A DNA stretch of 64,000 nt, from positions 2,251,247 to 2,315,246 of the forward strand of contig ML133427.1 in the NCBI GenBank assembly GCA_003864495.1, read 5' to 3'. This document shows, piece after piece, positions 35,501-48,622 of this stretch. Position 1 is the first letter of the stretch. Each line of letters starts with the position of its first letter. The DNA is from Nemopilema nomurai. Taxonomy: Eukaryota > Cnidaria > Scyphozoa > Rhizostomeae > Rhizostomatidae. The notes beneath the pieces are model-generated. The model made no database searches, was not told the origin of the DNA, and saw only the letters and a program-made list of their open reading frames with translations. Made by a program: the position numbers and the translations under genes.

Positions 35501-38500
35501 TTGATAAGAATCATTCGCTCAGGGCGAGACTCAACGAAAGAATACCTAAGTGTTGGACTGTTTTATTAAAGGCAAACCCACTTATTAAGCACGTGAGCCT
35601 TTCTTCTAAGCCAATCAGATCGGCTGTGTTGCTACCACGTGATTATAACAATGAATTCTACACAGCTGCGCATTGTCAACGATCAATTTAGACGATGCTC
35701 AAGGGATTTTTGCAACTAAGCGCGTATTTAAAACCCGGACTAGGGGAAAAATGATGGAGGCCCTGAAAACAACAGCAATGCACTGAAAACAACGGGTCAA
35801 GTCCCGGATCAAGTTTATGCAGCCATTTCTGGTGGCTGATATGCAGCGATTATGCATCATTCGCACCCCCTGATCATGCTTGGTAACATAAAGAAAGCTC
35901 TTTGACATAAACAAAACGATTCTTCGACATAAACAAAAAACAAGGCTTCCTCCTCAGTGGCTGTTTTGAATTATGTGCATCTAGGCAATCTTTAATTGGA
36001 TGTGTTGTTCAATTCAAGGTAAAAAGGCCGGAAATGGCTTACTGGAAATAAGCGACCAGCTAAACACATTCTGACAGAAGGCTGCCTTGAAAATGACTGG
36101 AATATTTCTTGGTCTGAATTTTATGCTAAAGACGCGAGGAGATGAACAATAAGATTGTATGACAGTGGTCCACGTAGTGCAGGGCGAGTCACAGGAAAGT
36201 TGGGTGAGGATTGTAATTGCCACTTTTCTCGGATTTGTCACGTTTTCTCGCTCCAATTGTTTGTTTGTTGGAGAATATCTGTGGCTAAACCCTTCCTGAC
36301 TTTTGGATGAATAATGAATCGAGAATGGCGAAGGGATCGGGAATTGCCCCCTTCGAAGATTATAGAATTTAAAATTCTTTTTCCCGCTCGATACTGTAGA
36401 GCTATAAATCTTGAAGGAATGCAATTCTTATTTTCGAAAACCCCTCACAAGTGATCGGTGATCTGACTTCCGCTCTCTCCCCCGCCACCAAAAAGCACTT
36501 GCCACAAATGGCAAACAATGTATTCTATAAACGCCGAAAATCTGACGGGTTGCGACTTTGAATTGAAAATGGATTAACAAAGAGATGGAGCAATATCAAG
36601 ATCCCTTTGACTTATTTTATTGAATCCTAAATACCATTCTTTGAGAGGAACCCCCTCTCCAGAAATCAACCCCTAAATGGACAAGATTTTTCCAGCAATA
36701 AAATACCGCTTAAAAAGGCACAAAACCTACCTTGTTGGGGAAAAAGCATTGGGTTTTACAGTTGAAATTATCTACTTATAAATTTATTTATGCCTTGGGC
36801 AAGGTTGAACAATCGAAATAGATATAACTTTATGATGGCATTTGATGGGGAATGAGCCTAAGGCATTTAAAGAATTTCAGATTTAAATTTACATTTTAAA
36901 TACACTTTATCCAAGACCCAAGATTTGGAAATTGTCGTCAAAAAGACAATGTAGACGTGAAATTGATTCTTATGTAGTACCTCCCATTTTGAATTAATTG
37001 TAGCAGATTTGTAATATAAAATATACATTTTGGGTGCAAAAAGGTACAATACAACCTGTATTTACATTAAAATTGAAGACCTTCCCTCAATAAAGCAGCT
37101 TTCGTAAAATTAAACTGTTTTCAAAAATTAAAGAAACTAAAACGCCCAACGTCTACTTTTTCTCCTGAAGGGATCCCTCTTTATTCACCAAACTTCTTAA
37201 AGCTTTCATTTCTGGTTGGGGTTTAAGTTCTGGTAAATTACCATACATGATTTTAGGGGATTCCTTTATATAGTTTGGCCTCACAATGAGGCTGACACAC
37301 CTTCAATCAACCTATGCATTTATTTATTTGCACCAATTTGGAAAGGGGAGTGAAAGGGGGCGGTGAAAGTGACACTTCGAACACGTATAATCCCTGGGTG
37401 TATTCTTCATAAAGAAGTTCAAACGTCGTTCAATGTGAACTTTCAGATCGGTGAAAATCTTAGCCAGTTTGACTCTCACGGGTGCTAAACACAATCGACA
37501 ACTGTATTTGTACAAGCGACAATTGTTCAAAGGCTAGCGTTAGACTAGCATTCATCCATACAGAGGCGGGGAAGGGGGTGATACAATGTTAACACAAGAA
37601 CATGCTAAGAAACAGTCATGTGATCACGGAAAAGGCTGCCTATATGTTCCAAAAATGAGAACTGCCCCGCGATTAAAATGAAAAATTCGGAAGCACGAGA
37701 TTGAAAACATGCAGCTGAAATTTGGACAAGTTCGAATGCTGTACAACCTGGGAATGAAATCATGATAATCATATTCCCATGGCTTGTTGAGGCCATAGGC
37801 GAAGTACCTGCCCTGTAACGCATTTAATTTCAAAAAATCAATTTAGAAAGCTGATTTTTCAGTTGGTGTTACTTGCGTGTGTGTGGTCTGCAAAATCGCG
37901 TCTCGTACTCCATTAAACAGACACATTTGGTTTTTTTTTGAAGATACGCCAACCCCCGCCCCCCCCCCCAAATTAAACTTTAACAATGTGAACTTTCTGT
38001 TTACGTTTACTTGCACAGAGAAAAGGAAAATTTGGGGGTTTCGCATGCAAAGGAGAGGGTACTATTTGGTTGTGGGTTCAAGCCTGTTATGGGTCCAAAA
38101 ATGATGGTGGTGGTTGTGGGTACAAAAATAGGGTAGTGGGCAATAGGGGAAAGTGGAAACGGGGATGGAATGGGTGCAGTAGACACAAAGGGGTTATGAC
38201 ATTATGGGAAATGGGCACAGGGGGCAATGGATATAGAGATATGGGCACAGAGGTCATGAATGAAAGAAAAAAGTGGGTAAGAAAGGACATGAGGCAGGAT
38301 CAGGGCGCATAAAAACAGTGAATGAAAAAGAGGGGATGAGTGTAAAGGGATTTCGTTGAAATAGATGTTTGCAGAATTACAAAAGAATGTAGACGGATCG
38401 TAGGATCTTACGTCACCATAGAAATCTAACGCATTTCCATCAATAGAGCTGGGAACGATCAAGGCGATGGCTTTTTGCTAAAGGAAACGATTTCGTGATA

Positions 38501-38540
38501 CTGGTGCGATTCGCAAAAAGAGGAAACCTGATTCAGTTAA
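32509..38540. other. Gene-free stretch
   Basis: Presumably holds the promoter and any 5' exon of the minus-strand gene ending at 25634, but I could not place them. A 21-bp motif (ATTTTGAATCACTTCTCTGTA) is tandemly repeated at about 32797-32849. A C-run lies near 37957-37970. No supported coding exon. Confidence 0.5.
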
Positions 38541-38546
38541 TTTATT
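38541..38546 (-). promoter_or_regulatory. Candidate poly(A) signal of ZIP11
   Basis: AATAAA on the minus strand, about 190 bp past the ZIP11 stop codon. Position and motif fit, but no transcript data support it. Confidence 0.4.
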
Positions 38547-38666
38547 CATCCATTTAACTCTTAAACTTTGAACCTTTGAATATCAATAATCACAATTCTT
38601 GTCTTACTCTACAAAATCTGCGATAAAATCAGTGTTCAATAAATAACGTTCTAAAAATAGAGCATC

Positions 38667-38726
38667 AATTGTATTTCTAAGAATTGTATTTCTAAGAATT
38701 GTATTTCCAAGAATTGTATTTCCAAG
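38667..38726. repeat. 15-bp tandem repeat, four copies, in ZIP11 3' UTR
   Basis: Four head-to-tail copies of AATTGTATTTCTAAG; the third and fourth carry a T-to-C change (TTCCAAG). The array ends 5 bp from the ZIP11 stop codon. Confidence 0.9.
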
Positions 38727-38731
38727 AATTG

Positions 38732-41700
38732 TTAGCCTAACCCAACATCAAGCGACATCATCACAATGAAACCAATCACAGATCCCCAAGTTGCCAGTGT
38801 GCCGTTACCGCTGAAATAAACGGGCATGTCGTTAGAAGAATTCCCATAAAAGAAGCAGGCTTTGAGCTAAATACGAAGCTTTAAGCCCAATCTCCACTAG
38901 GCGGAAAATTGTCGCGCCGCGAAAAGTAGGATCATTTTCTACTTTTCGCTAGTCGACATTTTCCGCCGCGACAATTTCAAATAGCCATTAGATCGCAGGA
39001 AATTTTTCCGCCTTGACGTTTTCCGCCTAGTAAAGATTAGACGTTATGGAGTCTGATCTTTTGCTCTTGTTGTTGTTGTTGAGTTGTGGTTGTTGTTGCT
39101 GCTGTGTAAAAGGAGTCTTTAATGGTACCAGTGAGAGAACTCTCTTACTCAGATTACCTTTCACTATGTCATCGAATACTCTTTCTATTTGACATGAAAC
39201 CGGGGCATTGACATGAGTAAGATACATTTTCCATAAAATTAAGATTCTATTCTAGAGGCTACGGGTTGAAGTAAGTACCAAAACTACAGTACTAGCCAGC
39301 AGATTAAGAGCCAGCAATTGGGGCAATATATTTAGCAGTTCACCCCTCTGCCCCGCCCTAATGCACGGCCTTCAAACATGGAGTATTTGGTAATACTTGT
39401 GACGTAATCCGCTAACTGTACAATGCCTAAGGTTAGAAGAACAGAGACCGCTGTCCTTACCACATTTGTGCCTCGGGAATGATGTCATCCACCACCACAT
39501 AGATCATGGCACCAGCTGCAAACGAAAGGGCGTACGGGAGCAGCGGTTCGGCTACCTGCAGGAAGAAACGTATCAAGAGAACTGGGATAGGACATAATGG
39601 CACAGGAGACGTAATGGCACAGGAGACGTAATGGCATAGGAGACGTAAGGACACAGGAGACGTAAGGGCGCAAAAGACATAATAACACAGGAGACGTAAG
39701 GAAACAGGAGACGTAAGGGTACAGGAGACGTAAGGGAACAGGAGACGTAAGGGAACAGGAGACGTAAGGGCACAGGAGACATAAGGGTACAGGAGACGTA
39801 AGGGTACAGGAGACGTAAGGGAACAGGAGACATAATCGCACAGGAGACGTAAGGGAACAGGAGACGTAAGGGTACAGGAGACGTAAGGGTACAGGAGACG
39901 TAAGGGTACAGGAGACGTAAGGAAACAGGAGACGTAAGGGAACAGGAGACGTAAGGGCACAGGAGACATAAGGGTACAGGAGACGTAAGGGTACAGGAGA
40001 CGTAAGGGTACAGGAGACGTAAGGGAACAGGAGACGTAAGGGTACAGGAGACGTAAGGGTACAGGAGACATAAGGGAACAGGAGACGTAAGGGAACAGGA
40101 GACGGAAGGGAACAGGAGACGGAAGGGAACAGGAGACGGAAGGACACAGGAGACGTAAGGGAACAGGAGACGTAAGGGAACAGGAGACGTAAGGGTACAG
40201 GAGACGTAAGGGTACAGGAGACGTAAGGGAACAGGAGACGGAAGGGTACAGGAGACGTAAGGGTACAGGAGACGTAAGGGAACAGGAGACGTAAGGGAAC
40301 AGGAGACGTAAGGGAACAGGAGACATAATGGCACAGGAGACGTAAGGGAACAGGAGACGTAAGGGAACAGGAGACGTAAGGGTACAGGAGACATAATCGC
40401 ACAGGAGACGTAAGGGAACAGGAGACGTAAGGGCACAGGAGACATAATGGCACAGGAGACGTAAGGGAACAGGAGACGTAAGGGCACAGGAGACGTAGGG
40501 GAACAGGAGACATAAGGGAACAGGAGACGTAAGGGAACAGGAGACGGAAGGGAACAGGAGACGGAAGGGAACAGGAGACGGAAGGACACAGGAGACGTAA
40601 GGGAACAGGAGACGTAAGGGAACAGGAGACGTAAGGGTACAGGAGACGTAAGGGTACAGGAGACGTAAGGGTACAGGAGACGTAAGGGCACAGGAGACGT
40701 AAGGGCACAGGAGACATAAGGAAACAGGAGACATAAGGGAACAGGAGACGGAAGGGTACAGGAGACGGAATGGTACAGGAGACGTAAGGGTACAGGAGAC
40801 GTAAGGGAACAGGAGACGTAAGGGAACAGGAGACATAATGGCACAGGAGACGTAAGGGAACAGGAGACGGAAGGGCACAGGAGACATAATGGCACAGGAG
40901 ACGTAAGGGAACAGGAGACGTAAGGGCACAGGAGACATAATGGCACAGGAGACGTAAGGGAACAGGAGACGTAAGGGCACAGGAGACGTAAGGACACAGG
41001 AGACGTAAGGGAACAGGAGACGTAAGGGCATAGGAGACGTAAGGGTACAGGAGACGTAAGGGCACAGGAGACGTAAGGACACAGGAGACGTAAGGGTACA
41101 GGAGACGTAAGGATACAGGAGACGTAAGGGCACAGAAGACGGAAGGGCACAGGAGACGTAAGGGCACAAGATACCCTTCCTAACGAGTGGGCATGCAGTC
41201 ATTTTTATTGCACACCTCTCGCAAACATCTGAGCGGGCCTACACTTTCAAAGTCAATAGAGATGAGTTGTAGAAACTGCTAACCGAGCCTGCTATCGTTT
41301 GTTAGCCGAACCCCGATGTAGCCTGTCGCTTTACCATCAAAACATATTGAAAAGGTCAATCAAAGGTATTGTTTCAAGGCTGCGGCAGGGGGCGTCATGT
41401 GGTCTAATCTCCTGCTGCACTCATTCCACATCTCAGTAAAACTGCACTGAAGACAAGCTGGTATCTTGCATTGCATGACGGGAGTAGACATTTCTTCGCT
41501 GACAGTATAATGAATTATTGGATAGTGACGTCATAGTACGATTTCTGATTAGGTTTTCGACGCTTTGTGGAGTGACTATAGGAAATCTGAAAGACTGCTG
41601 CGAGGAGAAAGAATTGACAACCAGTTGAATTAAGAAGTAACAGAGGAAATGATATGCGCCAGCTGCAAAGAGGCACGGCTAGTGATTGGTTTATTCGTAA

Positions 41701-44700
41701 ATAAATTAAAAGCAACGTCAACATACCACAACTGCAAAGGCCCCAAAAATGCCGGCAATAGGCTCAACCATTCCACTTAACTGCCCGTACCTTGAAAAGA
41801 TTAAAATAGCAATTAAATATCATCACGCAATTCGATGTTCATTGATAATAATTTCAAAAATTGCTAAACGGCCTATGTCTAAGCAGTTAATAGGAAAGGA
41901 AACCCTAAACCCAAACATGTTTAAAAGCGACGTTTGTTTATTCAACAGGCATTTAATTTAATTTCAGTGTTTCTATCGTTGTTTAGTGCAATTCATGATG
42001 CCCGATTGACCAGGACAAAAGCTTTAAGGACCATTGACCATTTAATGTGGCAGTATGAAATCTGGCTACAACCCCTGAATGTTGAAAGCGCCTTGGAAAA
42101 TACCCTACACTATTGTAGGAACACTACCCTAACACTCCTAGAGCATCCCCTTGCCCCTTCGATTCGTGGGTGTTCCGGCAAATAAGCAGATATCATTGGC
42201 ATACACTTAACATACTGAAAAATGAAACGTTAAACCACAGAAACAAAAATAAAGCACTTAATCATTATGCAAGCTGTACTTTTTGGTACACATGGGAATG
42301 AGCAAAAAGCTGCTTTGAAATTAACACAAAGAGCTATTTGGCTTTCTAGATACAATATTTGCAAATATCCCCTTTCCTTCTTTTTAGTGGAAATCATACT
42401 TTTATTCACCGAATTGGTTGTCTATGGAGACAAAGTGCGAACCAGGTGATCTTTTTAATATGGTAACAGCGGAACACGTTGTTCTTGACTCCAGGCTGAC
42501 TTGAAATTCGCAGCCCAAAGAGGAAAACAGTAGTTTAATCGCCAAGAAGGAAAATGTAGCATTTGCGGTTCTTACTAAATATCCTTAACTTAAAATGACT
42601 TAAAACGACGCGTGCTTGAGATGATGGGGTATCAGTGTGACGTCACACCCAGACGAAAAGTATTGTCTGCTTTCGGATTAGCAAACAGTTCGACAGACGC
42701 ATAAAGACGTCGTACACTAAAAGGAAAACTTCAGAAGTTTAATAGCCAAGAAGAAAAATGCAGCATTAGCGGTTCTTATTAAAAAAGCTTCACTTGAAAA
42801 TAAAATGGCGAAGATTAGGATGGTAGGGTATGAATGTGACGTCATAGCTACGTCATAGCTACGTCACCTTCTACCCACTTTATGGTTATTCATTTGCCAC
42901 TGGCTGATACTATTGAACACCTTTTATCGTAACATTGCAACCATAACAATCACCGCAACGTCACCGTAACAATTGCCAGAAACAGAACATTCTAACCAAG
43001 TCATTGCACTTACCAGAACATATAAGGTGTTACTGGATGAAAACCATTGCAGGTGTTAGAGGATGTCTTCAAAATATTTGTTTGTTGTTTTTAAAGTTGC
43101 TGGTACCATGGGTGGAAATGAGTCAATTCTTACCAAAAACTTTTCATTGCTGAGTAACCAGATCCCCTCAGTGGCAGACTGACTGCTAAACCTTCTGGGA
43201 AATTCTGGATACCAATGCCAATTGCAAGATTCCTGTAGCAAGGCCAGAAATTGTGATGTCATCATATAGTCATGAAAAGCATCCCTAATCTTTCAGGTTG
43301 AGCAAAAGCATTTCGCATCTGCCATATTGATTGAGCAGCCAAGTGCAAGGTCAACAGGAAACAGACATAGAGTTACAAATGGAAACTGCACTTCTAAAAT
43401 TTGCCCATCAAATTACAGCTTTAAAAGGGCTAGAATCTATCTGCTACAGAACTTCTCAAATCCTAATAATGAAAAATCTTAACTTCTTCTGCCTAAAACA
43501 CTAAAAACCAGCAAATAGCAGAGAAGTATTTTTTTATTATGACAACAGAGATATGACATTGCTAATGGTTCCAACTTGAAAATCATTGATTGACATTGGT
43601 GTGCAGCACCTGGAGGTTCTTGATAATACTTGTTTGAAATGACTGGGCAACAAAATTACCAGTCATTCAAATTTTATATAATTAAACTGACTCTGTTAAC
43701 TCTAATTTTTAAACCACAAGTGATGGACCAAGGGCAAAAGAATCAAGGTTGATGGCTTATGCTTAGTAGAACAAGGGCCATATCGCTATCTTTCCAAGGC
43801 AGAAATGTTTTAAATTTGGTATGAAAAAAATTGGGATGAAAGGAACTTCGAAAAAAGTACCTTGCAGCTTCCAATGTAGACAGCTTTGATTTACCAATAC
43901 TTCCAAAACCAACCCCGACAGCTAAACCCTCTAAAATTAAAAAATTAAGCTGAAAAGATCAAAAGGAATATTCAGAATAAACTGTAAAAGCTTGTCTTCA
44001 TTTTACCTACTAGCTTTGATTTCTAAACTCCATCCAATCTTATTAAAAGTGGCTTTCAACCTTAAACTCCTTCCCAGACTCCTCACTGCAGGTCTTCAAA
44101 AAAGCATATCATTTTTGTTCTACAGTACAAATATTGATCAAATGTTGAATTGCACCCACTTAAAACAGATCAAAAGAAAAGGTTGACAAATGCTACTTCT
44201 GTCACAAAAGTAAGGGTGCTACTAAGCTAAGAGCAACTGCTATGTAAACTCTTAAGTGGATACTCAAATTTTTCAAGTTGAATAAGTCACAAAAAGGGGT
44301 CTAGGAATAGATATAGGAGAAAACCCATCAGCCCATAAAAAACAGAATGTTAAGTCTATCAGTTCAAAAGTGTATTGAAAAGTCATGTATAGACAAAAAT
44401 ATTTTTATTGAAAAGTCCTGAACAGAGAGGATGGTCTGAAGAAGTATTGAAACCTTGTCACACTATGCAATCAAAAATAAGCAATCAGAAAAATAGGACC
44501 TTGTTTACATTAGAAGGAACTGAATATGTCCTAATTCAAGCATTTTGTAATGAAATCAATTCAATTGGTCTGAAACTGGATTGGAGAGAGAGAGAATGTT
44601 CTACATTAAAACAAACCAGGTTCTCACTTGTAAACAAGGTCTACAACCTGCCTGAAATTGGGTGTCTACAAAAATCCACTCACCAGGTATATTGTGAACA

Positions 44701-46822
44701 GTGATGGCAACAATAAGCAATAGAATGCGCCTCCAACTTCTTCTTTCCTCTGCTTGCGTTATTTTGTGTGCATCAATCTCACTTTCTGATGTCACTTTAT
44801 TCAGTGGAGCTTCCTTAACATTTCTTTTCCTTGCATGCAGAGTTGATTCTCCATCATCAAATTTTCCTTGTTCAATCACTATACTTTCTGATTCTAACTT
44901 TTCATTTAACTGGTCTCCGAAAACATGCAAGCTTGGCTTTTCATCCACTTTATCTGATTTTTCCAGTGCCAAAGCAATGTTTGGTGAAGAAATGCCCTAT
45001 AGGAAATATTGGTAAAATATCAATGAAAAGAATTACAAAAAATTGATAAAAGACATTGAAGGAAATTAATCTTCTAACAAATATTAAAAACATACCATAA
45101 AAACATTTTAAAAAGTGCCAAACTTATTGGTAAAAATCCAAAATAATACATTGGGTTGCATAAATCAGGCAACTTTTAATAAAGTTGGTCAAAACAGAGT
45201 AGGACAACTTTCATCAACACTGCTACAAAGTGGGTGAATATCATATAAACAGGAAATCTCATAGTAACAACACGCTACAACATGGAATAGTAACAAGAAG
45301 AAAAGCACCAGTACAACAAAGCCAGCACCTTACCATAAATGTTAAAAATTGGTCGGATCCATAAACAAACAAGGCACCAAGAAAAAACCCTATGCTAACA
45401 GGAATGAAAGCAAATTTTCCATCAGTGCCATACATGTTGGAGGAAGCTGCCATTTCAATTGCAGGGGCAAGCAAAGACCAATAGGAGGCTGCTGTCATGA
45501 CCTGTAAAATTCAAGAAAACACTATCAACATCCTACAGTACAGTTAAAACATGCTGTCTTACATTTAAAAAGAATCTTAAAGGCATTGAGGAGTATCCCA
45601 GCTATAAGATTGCTTGATTCAAAGTGTCTTTCAATTGTATGAATGCTGAAAATAGACAGGCAAATCCTCCTTTACAGTTGATCAAGCTTGAACTGAAAGG
45701 AGATGGTAGATAAGATTAAGAAATTAAGCATTGTGATGCTATGGTGAGAAGAAATCAATTCAGCAATGTCTTTCCCATGAGCAATTTCTTTCAAATATAT
45801 AAAAAAGAAAACTTAGAAGTCTGCTCAGCTCACCCCAGCCGCAAACCCAAGACTCCCATCTAGAACCTTTCTCTATAAAAGAATGTTTAAGTTAAACATG
45901 AAAACACAACAACAGACTTGAAAAATTACTAATTTATCCAAGGGTTGACTGATTGATTTGCAAGATTTTTTATTTCTTGTTAATAATGTTAAAAGGGGTT
46001 AAGTTAATTCTCTTATTCATTATAGAGGTACAAACAAATAACTAAACTACAAAAATAGTAATATTGCTGAAAATCAATACACAACATAGGTACAAGAGAA
46101 ATAATATGTGCAAATGGCATGCTCAAACTAATAAAAACCAAAGTATCATTTGACCTTATAATTTTTTCAAATGAACACATATCAGCTGAGTTACAGTTTA
46201 ACAAGTATGAGTTCTGTTCTTACCAAACCTTCAAACAACAAAGGTCTGCTGGTAAAAATCTTGGGAGATCAACAGTAAGTTTGACTAATTTTATTAATTT
46301 TATAATTTGAATTTTACTTTTTGTCAAAGAGAAAGGTAAAAAGAAGGTAATATTCTAAAAGTATGCTGATGTGACTACATCACTAAAGCGCTATTTCTTT
46401 TAGTTCACTAAAGAAAATATGTCATTAATTTTACAGAAGTGTCTTGACTAAAGCATAAAATAAATTAACGCAAACAAGAAGAATAGGTAAATTTATTTTT
46501 TGGTTACACTTATTGTTCAAATCAAGTATAGAGATTTCTTAAGTTCAGAAGGGGTTTTGTTTCCATGTTTGCTTTATAAAAGATATTATATATTTAAACC
46601 CAAATTAGACGAGAGTTGTTAGAGGCAAATAAATGGAACCACACAGGATTATTCTTCATTCGGATGTATCAAAATATTAACCATTGGCATGACAAAGAAA
46701 ACGGAATTACGAACCTGTCCACTATTAAAAACAAAGACAAGTGCTGAGCCAGCAGCAGTCAATCCCCAAGTCAGAAGCGTGCCAAGAAACGCCTGATACA
46801 CTGGATGCACATTAGCTATCAT
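38732..46822 (-). CDS. SLC39A11: Zinc transporter ZIP11
   Basis: Complete nine-exon gene for a 344-aa ZIP-family zinc transporter, close to the roughly 340 aa of the vertebrate protein. Minus-strand exons: 46715-46822, 45834-45872, 45334-45501, 44684-44996, 43861-43930, 43134-43232, 41727-41790, 39461-39555 and 38732-38810; all GT-AG with matching phases. Start ATG at 46822, stop TAA at 38732-38734. Diagnostic ZIP motifs are HNIPEG at residues 206-211 and QNFPEG at 242-247, in the helices that form the metal site. Other strong matches are [14 protein letters not shown] at the N-terminus, [18 protein letters not shown], and [10 protein letters not shown] followed by DDIIPEAQ near the end. Exon 4 encodes a poorly conserved cytosolic loop. 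ZIP11 moves zinc into the cytoplasm, reported from nucleus or Golgi in vertebrates. The last intron contains a 1.6-kb minisatellite. Confidence 0.96.
38896..39031. mobile_element. Small inverted-repeat MITE/hairpin in ZIP11 intron
   Basis: ACTAGGCGGAAAA at 38896-38908 is the perfect reverse complement of TTTTCCGCCTAGT ending at 39031. Inside lie further complementary blocks: CGCGAAAAGTAG against CTACTTTTCGC, and AATTGTCGC against GCGACAATT. It is a foldback element of 136 bp without coding capacity, in the last ZIP11 intron. Confidence 0.75.
39061..39105. repeat. TTG microsatellite
   Basis: CTTGTTGTTGTTGTTGAG followed by TGTGGTTGTTGTTGCTGCTG, an imperfect trinucleotide run in the last ZIP11 intron. 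Confidence 0.8.
39588..41170. repeat. 17-bp minisatellite, about 93 copies
   Basis: About 1.58 kb of head-to-tail 17-mers with consensus GG(T/A/C)ACAGGAGACGTAAG; variants change the third base, GTAAG to GGAAG, or GTAAGGG to ATAATGG. It fills most of the intron between ZIP11 exons 8 (39461-39555) and 7 (41727-41790). Because 17 is not a multiple of three and no variant makes a stop on the minus strand, all three minus frames stay open for over 500 codons, each with a 17-residue period (for example [17 protein letters not shown]). These frames are products of the repeat, not independent genes. Confidence 0.95.
42521..42844. repeat. Duplicated module with CRE-like sites in ZIP11 intron
   Basis: Two diverged direct copies start exactly 200 bp apart, at 42521-42645 and 42721-42844. 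Shared blocks in order are AGGAAAAC, GCCAAGAAG, GCATT(T/A)GCGGTTCTTA and GGGTAT(C/G)A(G/A)TGTGACGTCA. Each ends in the palindrome TGACGTCA (42638-42645 and 42837-42844), the consensus CREB/ATF site; TAGCTACGTCA is further repeated after the second. Regulatory function is inference. Confidence 0.75.
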
Positions 46823-47499
46823 TCTGCAGTAAGGCGACGTGTGATGCGTTTGATAAACAAAAGATTAAACCAACTTTGTTAGGCCCTCTACTGCTAATAT
46901 ATGTGCACACGAAACAGGAATATTATGGGCTTGAAATTCTTCCTTAAGTCGAAAACCAAGGTCAAGACCGAGATTAGAACTAGACGTGATAAGACGGACT
47001 GTCTACAAGCGCTTTCAACATGGTGTAAAGTCCGGGCAGCCTTCCCGCTTCTTTTCATAGGACAACATGGCCACGTCAATCTGTTGTTGTTGCTGCTAGG
47101 GTGCGCGCACATTGCGAGCGAAGTGTCGAGGCGAAATTGGACGTGCGATTTAGAGTGAACAGAGCTTAGAGTCACAGCGGCCCTTTAACGGTGAAAAAAT
47201 TGTTTCATTTTGAGATTCACTTCCAAATATCCCCTATTGTCGAAAGGTAGACAATTTTAGGTTCATGATATAAACATGAACCGACCTATTGCCTTCCGAA
47301 CGAGCTGTCAGCTCAGAAATTCGCTCATTCGCGCCGGAATCCCTTCTCTTCCTTCGGTCAACTTAAGTCCGGAATCGTTTCCGGCCTTTCTCTGTTGTCA
47401 TCGAAAGCTATGTTAGGAAAACGATGACTGTTTTAATCTACTTTGTATAGTGGCCGAAAAGGGCCAACCAAATATCTATTTCAAGATCGCATAAAATGT

Positions 47500-47720
47500 T
47501 TTAAAGTTGCAAAAAATATTTCCAAATCGCAAGGTATATTTCACCATTATGACATATAATTTTCAATCGTAATATATGTTCCTAAAATATTTCACGATCA
47601 CAACATATATTTTGAAATCGTAATATTGAAATCCAAATCCTGAAATGTTTTTGATAATCTCAATATGTGTTTTGAAATCTTAAAATTGAAATCAAAATCT
47701 TGAAATGTATTTCACAATCA
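47500..47720. repeat. Degenerate AT-rich tandem repeat tract
   Basis: Motifs such as ATATTTTGAAATCGTAATAT and TTTTGAAATCTTAAAATTGA recur with drifting spacing over about 220 bp upstream of ZIP11. Too diverged to define one period by eye. Confidence 0.5.
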
Positions 47721-48622
47721 CGGAGGGGCGCGTGCTGTGCAGAATGTTTCCATGCAAAAAATAAAAGATTTTTGGTTAATGATTAACAACAATTTGATGG
47801 TTCTATTTCATTTTCGTAATTATTACACGTTTTAACCAACATGCAAAACTCTATCAAACTATCTACTTTAAAAAAGAAAACAGATCATTTTTAAACAAAA
47901 CACCTTTAATTAATTTGGTTTGGGAACTCGACATTTGCAACATTCATTATGATATCAAAAGGAAGATATTTACTCACAGCTAACACAAACAATTAATTAA
48001 ATTGCAAACATATCTAGAAATCGAGTTACAAATGGTGAGAAAATAAAGTAATTTTTGAACCATCAATTTGATTTCACATTTGTTTTGTAAACAGAGAAGA
48101 CAACGAACATCCAAACAAAAGATGGATTATATCATATATAATATTGCCTGTTCAGCTTGTTTGAATTGAACTGCATCGAGAGAATGTTATCTAAGCCGGG
48201 CGAGGCCTCTTAGCCAAGAAACACCGGAACAATTCGTTGATGCTGCTGCCCTCCAAAATAGTGGAAAGTAGGAAATCCACCACGAAGAAAATGCATATCC
48301 TAAGACATTTATTACGATCATCCAAAATGAATTTTTGTTTGTGTATTGTGTGAAATGCTCTTCATTAAAACCCTTGTGAAAGATACCATTCAGTATTCAT
48401 GGAATTCTAAAAATATTTTGATTACAATTACTGAAGTCAAAATGCACAATGAGAAATTGCCGAGCCTGGACAAAGCTTTTGCTTAAGGGGAATCCTCACA
48501 AGACGACAACAAAGTATTTTCAGATATGTCTCTGAAGAAGTCATATTTTGTCGAGCACCTATAAATTCTCGTTTTTTTTGGTTATCGGACCCGCATTGGT
48601 CTCTTCAGATGAAGCTATAGCC

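Noticed and set aside
37950..38260. C-run and G-rich tract as a regulatory or G-quadruplex element
   Set aside because: Simple low complexity without regular spacing or a nearby gene start to give it meaning.
39457..41202. Three overlapping minus-strand frames of 525-581 codons
   Set aside because: They are shifted readings of the same 17-bp minisatellite in a ZIP11 intron; the 17-residue period in all three shows they come from the DNA repeat, not from a coding gene.
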